From the NCBI GenBank assembly GCA_934725835.1, contig CAKVCR010000102.1, positions 1 to 8,996 of the forward strand: DNA of 8,996 nucleotides. The letters are read 5' to 3'. Origin of the DNA: an uncultured Odoribacter sp. GTDB taxonomy: Bacteria > Bacteroidota > Bacteroidia > Bacteroidales > Marinifilaceae. The notes beneath the pieces were generated by a model. That model was not told the DNA's origin and searched no databases. It was given only the letters and a program-made list of their open reading frames with translations. How positions within the stretch are numbered: the stretch's first letter is position 1; each line of letters starts with the position of its first letter. Positions 1-5,516 of the stretch are shown one piece after another. The translations under genes and the position numbers were made by a program.

Positions 1-531
1 AAAGGCATCAATGATGAGCTGTATCTGATAGAAAACGGAAAGCCAAAGCCGAAAGACGATGTTCCGGTGGAACATTCGACTACAAGAGAAGCCACAGCAG
101 AACAGTACGGCATCAGCTCGGCAACGGTGGCAAGGCTTCTTAGGGTGAACAAGCTTATTGACGAGTTCAAGGAGCTTGTGGACAAGGAAAACATCAAGCT
201 GCGTTCCGCAGTTGATATTTCCTTTATGACCGAGGAACAGCAGAAGCTTACATATTCGGTCATGGTGAAGCTGAATGTGAATGTCATTGATATGAAAACG
301 GCAAAACAGCTTCGTGAGATTGCTTCATCATACGCTGTTGTATCCGAAGAACTGATAACGGAAGTTCTCACAGGCGAGTACGGCAGGGACGATGAGCCAA
401 AGGACAAGGGTATGAAGATAACGCTTCCGACAGCGGCGTACAAGAGATATTTAAGCAGTTATTCTAAGAAAGAAGCAAATGAGATCATCGAAAAGGCACT
501 TGCTCTTTATTTTGAGCAGACGAATGTATAA
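1..531 (+). CDS. ParB/RepB/Spo0J-like DNA-binding protein of a mobile element, C-terminal part
   Basis: The frame is open from the first base, so the gene begins upstream and the GTG at 67 is internal. It ends with TAA at 529-531. The visible 176 residues hold a helix-turn-helix (EATAEQYGISSATVARLLRV, about residues 30-49), followed by a helical segment with KLRSAVDISFMTEEQQKL and a C-terminal stretch ending EANEIIEKALALYF. This order matches the C-terminal half of ParB-like proteins found on clostridial integrative and conjugative elements; the N-terminal nuclease/CTPase-like half would lie upstream. In that family the protein binds DNA and is annotated as a partition or maintenance factor. 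The following small gene starts 15 bp downstream and is probably co-transcribed. GC is about 42-50%, higher than in the regulator and lipoprotein genes further along. The family call is fairly sure; the role in partition versus regulation cannot be decided from this fragment. Confidence 0.8.
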   Translation, partial: KGINDELYLIENGKPKPKDDVPVEHSTTREATAEQYGISSATVARLLRVNKLIDEFKELVDKENIKLRSAVDISFMTEEQQKLTYSVMVKLNVNVIDMKTAKQLREIASSYAVVSEELITEVLTGEYGRDDEPKDKGMKITLPTAAYKRYLSSYSKKEANEIIEKALALYFEQTNV

Positions 532-546
532 TGGAGGTAAATCAAT

Positions 547-801
547 ATGGAAAACAAGATTATAGTCCAGGGCAGAGTAGTTGAAGTCGCTATGATAAGG
601 AAAACAGGCAGAATGCTTGATTGGTACGGTGTGAAGATAAGGACGGCAGACGGTTTGGAGGTTACTGTTGAATGCGAAGCGAGTGAGCTTGACAAAAGGC
701 TTCTCCCCGACACGAAGATATCGGTTCTGGCTTATCGTACTGACAAGGGTGAGGATGGAGAGCCTGCTGATCGCATTGTGGCTAAGACTTTGAATTACTG
801 A
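547..801 (+). CDS. Small beta-rich hypothetical protein, 84 aa, downstream of the ParB-like gene
   Basis: The ATG at 547 is preceded by GGAGG at 533-537 with 9 nt of spacing, a near-ideal ribosome binding site. The gene ends with TGA at 799-801. The predicted protein alternates hydrophobic and charged residues (KIIVQGRVVEVAMI, then YGVKIRTADGLEVTVECEA), which suggests a small five-stranded beta barrel, possibly OB-like. There is no signal peptide, membrane segment or cysteine motif, so it is probably cytoplasmic. It sits 15 bp after the ParB-like gene and ahead of a hairpin at 816-850, so the two genes probably form the end of one transcript. I do not recognise the family. Its composition matches the ParB-like gene rather than the regulator genes downstream, so it likely belongs to the mobile-element backbone. 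Confidence 0.7.
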   Translation: MENKIIVQGRVVEVAMIRKTGRMLDWYGVKIRTADGLEVTVECEASELDKRLLPDTKISVLAYRTDKGEDGEPADRIVAKTLNY

Positions 802-815
802 TACTATGAAATGAG

Positions 816-850
816 CTGAGTATTATGTTCCGGTTGAACATAATACTCAG
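816..850 (+). terminator. Perfect 15-bp hairpin after the mobile-element genes
   Basis: Arms at 816-830 (CTGAGTATTATGTTC) and 836-850 are exact reverse complements around a 5-nt loop, CGGTT. The following bases, TATAATTTGTTAAAAAGG, are U-rich but not a clean U tract. Its position 15 bp after a stop codon and before a new promoter argues for a transcription terminator, possibly acting on both strands. A protein-binding palindrome is the alternative. Confidence 0.65.
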
Positions 851-900
851 TATAATTTGTTAAAAAGGGCAGCCAATGATTATTTTTCGACAATAAGCTA

Positions 901-929
901 TTTACTTCTGCAAAATATTATGTTACAAT
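901..929 (+). promoter_or_regulatory. SigmaA-type promoter for the LytTR regulator/kinase operon
   Basis: A -35 like TTTACT (901-906) and a -10 like TACAAT (924-929) are separated by 17 bp. The start codon at 975 follows about 45 bp after the -10. Unlike the two promoters at 3152-3216 and 4930-4994, this one has a usable -35 and no paired TTYACTRCA direct repeat, so it is probably active without the regulator. Confidence 0.6.
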
Positions 930-974
930 TAATGGTATAGCCATAATTTTCAAGTGCGGTAAGGGGAGTTGTTT

Positions 975-1703
975 ATGATAATGGCTGCAATATGTGATGA
1001 TGAAAATAATGTATGCAGTGCAATAGAAAAAATGCTTTTCAAGGCAGCAATGCAGCTTAACCTACAGATCCAAACTGATGTATATTATAGCGGTGAAAGA
1101 CTGTGCGAGCGTCTTGAAGCAGGAGAATATTATGATATAATTTTTCTGGATATAGAACTGGAATCCCAAAATGGTGTTGAGGTTGGTCATTTTATTCGCA
1201 ATAAGCTTGTAAATGATGCTGTTCAAATCGCATATATTTCCGGCAAAACTCATTATGCAATGGAACTTTTTAAGATAAGCCCCATTGATTTCCTCGTTAA
1301 GCCTGTGGAATATGAGCAATTATATGATGTTGTGTGCAAGCTGGTAAGGATCAAAAAAATATATGCCGACACATTCAGCTATAAGATAGGCTACGATACA
1401 TACAATGAAAAAGTACAAAATATTCTTTACTTTGAAAGCAGAGACCGAAAGGTTGCAATAGTTACATTTAAAAATACGGTTGAGTTTTACGGTTCATTGG
1501 ATGACATATATCAGCAGCTTAAAAATTTGGGGTTTGTCATTATACATCGCTCATATCTTATAAATTATAACAATGTAAGATCGTTTAAATATGACAGCGT
1601 GACAATGCTTAACGACAAAACATTGCAAATATCTCAGTCCAAAAGAAAGTATCTCCGTGATCTTCAGATCAGTCTTGAAATGAAAGAAAACAGGAGTCTC
1701 TGA
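975..1703 (+). CDS. LytTR-family response regulator (AgrA/ComE type)
   Basis: Predicted 242-aa cytoplasmic response regulator. Residues 1-120 form a receiver domain: acidic pair D8-D9, phospho-acceptor D59 in IIFLDIELESQNG, conserved S89 in AYISGKTHYA and K109 in DFLVKPVE. Residues about 138-240 form a LytTR DNA-binding domain with the hallmark FVIIHRSYLINYNNV. Both domains are complete and no key residue is missing. Members of this family bind 9-bp direct repeats spaced by about two helical turns and activate promoters with weak -35 elements. I choose ATG 975 because GGGGAG at 963-968 lies 6 nt upstream; an in-frame TTG at 969 directly abuts the Shine-Dalgarno, and ATG 981 is also possible at 12 nt. 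The gene is followed after 50 bp by its sensor kinase. Likely targets are the two matched promoters at 3152-3216 and 4930-4994 (inference). Confidence 0.92.
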   Translation: MIMAAICDDENNVCSAIEKMLFKAAMQLNLQIQTDVYYSGERLCERLEAGEYYDIIFLDIELESQNGVEVGHFIRNKLVNDAVQIAYISGKTHYAMELFKISPIDFLVKPVEYEQLYDVVCKLVRIKKIYADTFSYKIGYDTYNEKVQNILYFESRDRKVAIVTFKNTVEFYGSLDDIYQQLKNLGFVIIHRSYLINYNNVRSFKYDSVTMLNDKTLQISQSKRKYLRDLQISLEMKENRSL

Positions 1704-1753
1704 GGAAAGTGTAAAATATCAGTGATAAGTTTACGGGAAGGAGGAATATTAAA

Positions 1754-3043
1754 ATGTCACCTGTAATAACCAATATTATTTATATTATAATCAACTGTTT
1801 TACAGCATTTACTATACATCGCTTTATGAGCGTATTTTTTGAAGAACGGAACTGCCAAAAATGGCAGTTAACAGCGGCATATTTTTTTTATCCGCTTATT
1901 ACATCAACCGTATATTTAATATGGGGTATTCCGATTATAACATTTTTATACAACATTCTGTCACTTTCTTTTATTGCAGCTTTATATAAAGGCTCAGTAA
2001 AAAAGAAAATATCATCGGTGTTTTTCATTTATTTGTTTATGTATGTCATAGAGCTTATATTTATTGCTGCTTCAGGAATCAATAAAATAAATATAACTGA
2101 CAGGAGTGAGCAGATACAGCTTTTATGGCATATTTTAGCCAGTTTGATCACATTTTTAGCCTCTGTTTTAGCGGGAGGTTTTAAAAATATAAAGGAGCAT
2201 AAATACACTTCCAATATGCTGTTCGTTTCAGGAATAATTGTTCCGTCATTTTCTGCATATCTTATTCTTGCAATTTTCAAAACAGGTCAGGTTAAGCAGA
2301 GTACGGCAATAATTTCCATTATTTTTATATTTGCAATAAATGTTATAGTTTTTTATCTGTATGATGCGCTTTCGCTTTCTTATGAGCAGCGTATAAAAAC
2401 TGAGCTTATTAATCAGGAACGTGAGCTTTACTATAATCAGTGTGAAATTATGCACACGACATCGAAAGAAATTGCAGGGCTGCAGCATGATATGAAAAAT
2501 CACTTTTTTGCTCTGCATGAATTGATAGACGGAGGTGAGTATTCAAAGGCAAAAGATTACATTTTTGAACTTGCAGAAAAATCTTCCGGTCAGACAATAA
2601 TATGCGATACAGGAAATATTGTTATTGACAGCATAATAAATTACAAATTTCGCAACAAAGAAAGTCTTGGTATTGACGTATCTGTCGATGCAGTTATTCC
2701 TGAGCAAATAAATATTGATGTTGCCGATGAGGTCACTCTTTTCGGAAATCTGATAGATAATGCAATAACTGCCGTAGAAAAATGCGAGTTCGGCAAAAAA
2801 GTTTCAATAAGCCTTCAATTCAGTAAAAATAGACTTTTTATTGTTATTTCAAACACTTATGACGGTTGTGTTGAGTATAGAAACGGAACGATTGTAAGTA
2901 CAAAAAAGGAAAAGGATTCGCATGGATACGGCATAAAAAATGTACGCACCGCATTGGAAAAATACAATGGCGTTTTGCGGCTTGAGCACAATCAAACTGA
3001 ATTTACGGCAAAAGTTATACTTTATCTGAATGACAGTCAGTGA
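1754..3043 (+). CDS. AgrC-like GHKL sensor histidine kinase
   Basis: Predicted 429-aa membrane kinase. Residues 1 to about 205 contain six or seven hydrophobic segments (roughly 3-20, 40-58, 60-78, 88-107, 122-141, 155-175, 184-204) with little extracellular loop, the layout of peptide-sensing AgrC-type receptors. A helical linker follows, then the phospho-acceptor H245 in LQHDMKNHF, the H-box style of the HPK10 group. The ATPase domain has an N box, GNLIDNAITA (N332, N336), and a G box, GYGIKN (391-396). It should phosphorylate the regulator encoded just upstream. The ATG at 1754 has AAGGAGG at 1738-1744, 9 nt away. No AgrB-like processing protease or typical AgrD is encoded in the window. 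The nearest candidate ligand or output peptide is the 33-aa gene at 3256, although it does not look like a classical AgrD. Confidence 0.92.
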   Translation: MSPVITNIIYIIINCFTAFTIHRFMSVFFEERNCQKWQLTAAYFFYPLITSTVYLIWGIPIITFLYNILSLSFIAALYKGSVKKKISSVFFIYLFMYVIELIFIAASGINKINITDRSEQIQLLWHILASLITFLASVLAGGFKNIKEHKYTSNMLFVSGIIVPSFSAYLILAIFKTGQVKQSTAIISIIFIFAINVIVFYLYDALSLSYEQRIKTELINQERELYYNQCEIMHTTSKEIAGLQHDMKNHFFALHELIDGGEYSKAKDYIFELAEKSSGQTIICDTGNIVIDSIINYKFRNKESLGIDVSVDAVIPEQINIDVADEVTLFGNLIDNAITAVEKCEFGKKVSISLQFSKNRLFIVISNTYDGCVEYRNGTIVSTKKEKDSHGYGIKNVRTALEKYNGVLRLEHNQTEFTAKVILYLNDSQ

Positions 3044-3080
3044 AATTAATTTTTTAGCCATAAAAATCGGATAATAAAAG

Positions 3081-3113
3081 ATGCAGTTATCTTTTGCGAT
3101 GACTGCATTTTTT
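3081..3113 (+). terminator. Rho-independent terminator of the regulator/kinase operon
   Basis: An 11-bp stem (3081-3091 with 3098-3108, one G.U pair) closes a 6-nt loop, TTTTGC, and is followed by six T at 3108-3113. A second, outer complementarity (TAGCCATAAAAA at 3056-3067 with the strand at 3109-3120, one wobble) extends the fold. The site is 38 bp after the kinase stop codon and isolates the regulator operon from the peptide gene. Confidence 0.85.
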
Positions 3114-3151
3114 ATGGTTAAATATATTATTGTTATGATAAAAAATCTTAG

Positions 3152-3216
3152 TTTACTGCAAAAGAGTCTATAATTCACTGCATTATTACGTGCAATGTCA
3201 AATTATGTGATAAACT
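3152..3216 (+). promoter_or_regulatory. Putative LytTR-type operator and promoter of the peptide/lipoprotein unit (copy 1)
   Basis: TTTACTGCA at 3152-3160 and TTCACTGCA at 3174-3182 are direct repeats with a 22-bp period. AATGTCAA lies at 3194-3201 and a -10-like TAAACT at 3211-3216. The same four elements with the same offsets (22, 20 and 37 bp) occur at 4930-4994. No good -35 exists 17 bp before the -10 (ACGTGC), which fits an activator-dependent promoter. On the opposite strand the repeat reads TGCAGTGAA, sharing the CAGTnAA core of the AgrA-type site ACAGTTAAG. An isolated TATAAT at 3169-3174 and a TATAGA at 3234-3239 are alternative -10 boxes. The operator is well supported by the duplication; the exact start point is not. 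Confidence 0.65.
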
Positions 3217-3255
3217 TACACTACCCCAAAATTTATAGAAACGGAGGATTATAAA

Positions 3256-3357
3256 ATGAAAAAAATTTTGAAAAAGGCTTGCAAGGCGGCAGCATCCGCA
3301 GCACTTACAGCTACTAAGGTTACTGTTAACTCGATACTGTCCCTTAAGAGGAGATGA
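3256..3357 (+). CDS. Cationic Ala-rich 33-aa peptide, candidate signal or antimicrobial peptide
   Basis: The ATG at 3256 has GGAGG at 3243-3247 with 8 nt of spacing, one of the best ribosome binding sites in the window. The peptide starts MKKILKKACKAAASAALTAT and ends SILSLKRR. It has nine Lys/Arg, no acidic residue and a single Cys at position 9. Residues 2-20 can form an amphipathic helix, and there is no signal-peptide core or double-glycine leader. The stop TGA (3355-3357) overlaps the ATG at 3354, and the peptide's last codons supply the Shine-Dalgarno of the next gene, so translation is probably coupled. It lies directly downstream of the sensor/regulator operon, behind the operator-like promoter. 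It could be a secreted signal, a membrane-active peptide like phenol-soluble modulins or leaderless bacteriocins, or a leader peptide. It is not a recognisable AgrD, because the single Cys is N-terminal and the tail is basic rather than acidic. Confidence 0.7.
   Translation: MKKILKKACKAAASAALTATKVTVNSILSLKRR
3346..3353 (+). promoter_or_regulatory. Shine-Dalgarno inside the peptide gene that selects a TTG start
   Basis: AAGAGGAG ends directly against the ATG at 3354, leaving no spacing. It is 9 nt before the in-frame TTG at 3363, which is therefore the better lipoprotein start. The site lies within the last codons of the 33-aa peptide, so ribosomes finishing the peptide would uncover or feed it. 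Confidence 0.6.
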
Positions 3358-3362
3358 AGATA

Positions 3363-4421
3363 TTGAAAATAAAAATTATAAAAGCATTTTTAATTTCATT
3401 TATATTGCTGTTGTCTTCTTGTACACAGCAAATAAGTTCTGAATATTTAGATAATTCAAGTGCATCTATAAATAATAAACCCACTAATACACAAACAGAA
3501 TCAGCAACTATATTTACACCAACATATTGTAGTGAAAATGAAACAATTTCTGATAACAATAATCACCAAGATGTGATTGATTATGAAATTAATGGTATGC
3601 TTAATGCAATGATAACCGGGGATATAGATACATTTTCAAGGTACACTCCTTATATAGAAGGAAGTAATGGCTTTTTGTCGAAAAGTGGAATAAAATCATA
3701 TAAAATTTTAGATAGAAGTCTTTCATTATTAAATAGTGTTGATTGCTATTATAACTATTTTGTGGAATTAGAAATTAACGACAGTAACGATAATAGATTT
3801 GATAATGGCTCAAGTAGATGGAATATCGGTATGTTATATGTTGAACGGTGGCAAGATTATACTGTTAATTGTGTTTACTTTTTGCCTGAACATATAAGTA
3901 TAGATAATATTTACCATATAGGTCAAATTAAATATGCAGATTTGTCGTATTATTTTACTTTTTCTTTTAACTGCTTTGAAACAGTAAGCGACATACGCAA
4001 ATATTGTTTTACCATGAATGGTGCAGCTTTTGTAGATGGAGTTAGGGCATTTGTTCGCATTGCGGATGAAGAAGTTATGCCACAAATAACCAATGAGTAT
4101 GGAGATATTTATTACAGTAAAGAGGATGTAAATACTGTTATTTCCAAATATTTGGGAATAACCGATTATTCGTGGGACGATAATTTTATAGGATTGGGTG
4201 GTGACCGATTATGGAAAGTATGGGACATGACGACAGTTTATGCTGTAATAACCGAGCAAACTGACAGCTATATTGATATGGTCTATTTTGCGGATTATGT
4301 TTATCTCACTCCTGCTAAAAAAATGCGCTACTATTTTACTTATATTAATGATTCAATTCAACTTACAGGAACAGAACTGATTGAGGATTATGGATATGAA
4401 CCGAATTGGAATATGTATTAA
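3363..4421 (+). CDS. Lipoprotein of unknown function, coupled to the cationic peptide
   Basis: Predicted 352 aa from TTG 3363 (355 from ATG 3354). The N-terminus is a lipoprotein signal peptide: Lys-rich start, hydrophobic core AFLISFILLL and lipobox LSSC, with lipidated Cys at residue 20. A low-complexity Ser/Thr/Asn linker follows, to about residue 55, and then a Tyr/Asp-rich globular part of about 290 residues with mixed alpha/beta character. It should be anchored on the outer face of the membrane. I recognise no family or catalytic motif. It overlaps the 33-aa peptide gene and shares its promoter; a terminator follows at 4544-4567. GC is very low (14 of 60 bases in 3421-3480), unlike the genes at 1-801, suggesting separate acquisition. 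Self-protection against the adjacent cationic peptide, or immunity to an extracellular effector, is plausible but unproven. Confidence 0.85.
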   Translation: MKIKIIKAFLISFILLLSSCTQQISSEYLDNSSASINNKPTNTQTESATIFTPTYCSENETISDNNNHQDVIDYEINGMLNAMITGDIDTFSRYTPYIEGSNGFLSKSGIKSYKILDRSLSLLNSVDCYYNYFVELEINDSNDNRFDNGSSRWNIGMLYVERWQDYTVNCVYFLPEHISIDNIYHIGQIKYADLSYYFTFSFNCFETVSDIRKYCFTMNGAAFVDGVRAFVRIADEEVMPQITNEYGDIYYSKEDVNTVISKYLGITDYSWDDNFIGLGGDRLWKVWDMTTVYAVITEQTDSYIDMVYFADYVYLTPAKKMRYYFTYINDSIQLTGTELIEDYGYEPNWNMY

Positions 4422-4543
4422 TTATTAGAAATGGACAGTTATGTTCATGTTTTATGATGTATTGCTGATAAGATAGTGAATATATTTGGGTATGTTTTGA
4501 AGTTGTATTTGCAAATGAAGTTCATATTTTGTTACTTGTTAAG

Positions 4544-4567
4544 AAGGTGCAGTTGCTGCACCTTTTT
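4544..4567 (+). terminator. Rho-independent terminator after the lipoprotein gene
   Basis: AAGGTGCAG (4544-4552) pairs perfectly with CTGCACCTT (4556-4564) around a 3-nt loop, TTG, and runs into TTTTTATTTTC from 4563. It is 122 bp after the stop codon. It closes the peptide/lipoprotein transcript. Confidence 0.85.
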
Positions 4568-4929
4568 ATTTTCGTGCCTAAAACTCGCAGGTTGTGTTAA
4601 AAGTATTGACGAATTAAGAAATCATTGATAGGGTAATATAAAAGCAAAATTGGATAGATGTATCATCATTGTAAGCTTATCCGATCATAAACAGGTTAAG
4701 GCATTCATTGTATGATCGCACAACTGATAGATGGTACCCGTCAAAGGGGCTGTACGGCCAATAATCATAATACCACGGAGTCAGGGTTATTTTCTCTTGG
4801 TGGAATGGTGTATTTTGTTCAGTAATGTAAGTTCTTGGTTCTTTCTGTACCATAGGCTTTATCACCGAGAATATTACTTTATGTCAATTTCAAAATTTGT
4901 TTTATAGTACATTTTCTAAAAAATTTTAA
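4568..4929 (+). other. Gene-poor spacer with a possible gene remnant on the opposite strand
   Basis: No convincing + strand gene is seen. On the - strand an open stretch of 62 codons runs from GTG 4865 to 4677, with a Trp/Tyr-rich segment, TPWYYDYWPYSPFDGYHLSV. It lacks a clear ribosome binding site and upstream stops appear in the same frame within about 30 bases. The composition of 4700-4860 is richer in GC than its flanks. This looks more like a fragment left by an insertion or recombination than a working gene. I do not recognise its family. Confidence 0.35.
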
Positions 4930-4994
4930 TTCACTGCATAATAGTTCATAGTTCACTACATCATTTCGCATAATGTCAAGAAATGCAGTATAAT
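4930..4994 (+). promoter_or_regulatory. Putative LytTR-type operator and promoter of the membrane-anchored protein gene (copy 2)
   Basis: TTCACTGCA at 4930-4938 and TTCACTACA at 4952-4960 form a direct repeat with a 22-bp period. AATGTCAA lies at 4972-4979 and a perfect -10, TATAAT, at 4989-4994. The offsets equal those at 3152-3216. The hexamer 17 bp before the -10 (TCGCAT) is far from a consensus -35, so this promoter should need an activator. The second repeat ends 5 bp before the -35 position, where AgrA-class activators bind. The start codon at 5043 follows 48 bp after the -10. Confidence 0.7.
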
Positions 4995-5042
4995 TATTTT
5001 ATAGTATAAAGAATATTTTTGGTGGTTAATAAGGTGATTTAT

Positions 5043-5516
5043 ATGTATAAATTCAGATATAACCTAAAAAAGTTATTTAAAAACATTTTTTTAATAGTTA
5101 TAGCTGTGATAGTTGTATGTGTGTTATTATGCAAATTTGGAATACTTTTTCCTAAAGGTCAAATAAGTAATTCTAACGCAATAAGTGTAGTAAAGTCTGA
5201 ATTAAATAATATTGCCAGTAAGGAATATACTCTTGATTTTGAAATTATTAGCATAGAGATCGACCCAAACGAATCTGAAAGAATTATCAATACTTACAAA
5301 GAAAGTGAATTAGCTAAAAAAAGAAGGTGGTCTAATGAGGTATTGGATGACTTGATAGCCATAAAAACGATATACTACACAGAGTATGATCACTCAAAGA
5401 CATTCATTGATGATGGATATACAGAACAATACTTTTATTTGATTAAAGATGATCCTTCGGAAGATTGGGAGATTATAGATATTGCCAGTCCACATATTAC
5501 TAATATTCCTAAATAG
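5043..5516 (+). CDS. Small membrane-anchored protein resembling DUF4829
   Basis: Predicted 157 aa from ATG 5043, chosen because AAGGTG at 5031-5036 is 6 nt upstream; an in-frame TTG at 5019 has no such site. A basic N-terminus and one hydrophobic segment (about residues 14-34, IFLIVIAVIVVCVLLCKFGI) anchor an extracellular domain of about 115 residues. That domain opens with SNAISVVKSELNNI and ends with QYFYLIKDDPSEDWEIID, a pattern I associate with DUF4829 proteins; this match is from memory and moderate. The function of that family is not known. The gene has its own operator-type promoter. Its TAG stop (5514-5516) directly abuts, in the same reading frame, the startless open frame that follows. 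A role as an immunity or accessory protein for the neighbouring extracellular protein is inference. Confidence 0.8.
   Translation: MYKFRYNLKKLFKNIFLIVIAVIVVCVLLCKFGILFPKGQISNSNAISVVKSELNNIASKEYTLDFEIISIEIDPNESERIINTYKESELAKKRRWSNEVLDDLIAIKTIYYTEYDHSKTFIDDGYTEQYFYLIKDDPSEDWEIIDIASPHITNIPK

Noticed and set aside
67..69. GTG at 67 as the start of the ParB-like gene
   Set aside because: The frame is open to base 1 and there is no ribosome binding site; it is an internal Val codon of a gene entering from the left.
816..850. Inverted repeat as an insertion-sequence end or attachment site
   Set aside because: It is a single compact hairpin with no matching copy, transposase or target duplication; a terminator after the gene at 547-801 fits better.
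2849..3178. 109-codon - strand frame at the end of the kinase gene
   Set aside because: It overlaps the conserved G box of the kinase and the terminator at 3081-3113.
3256..3357. Classical AgrD precursor
   Set aside because: The only Cys is at residue 9 within the N-terminal helix and the tail is basic, whereas AgrD has a central Cys followed by an acidic C-terminal region.
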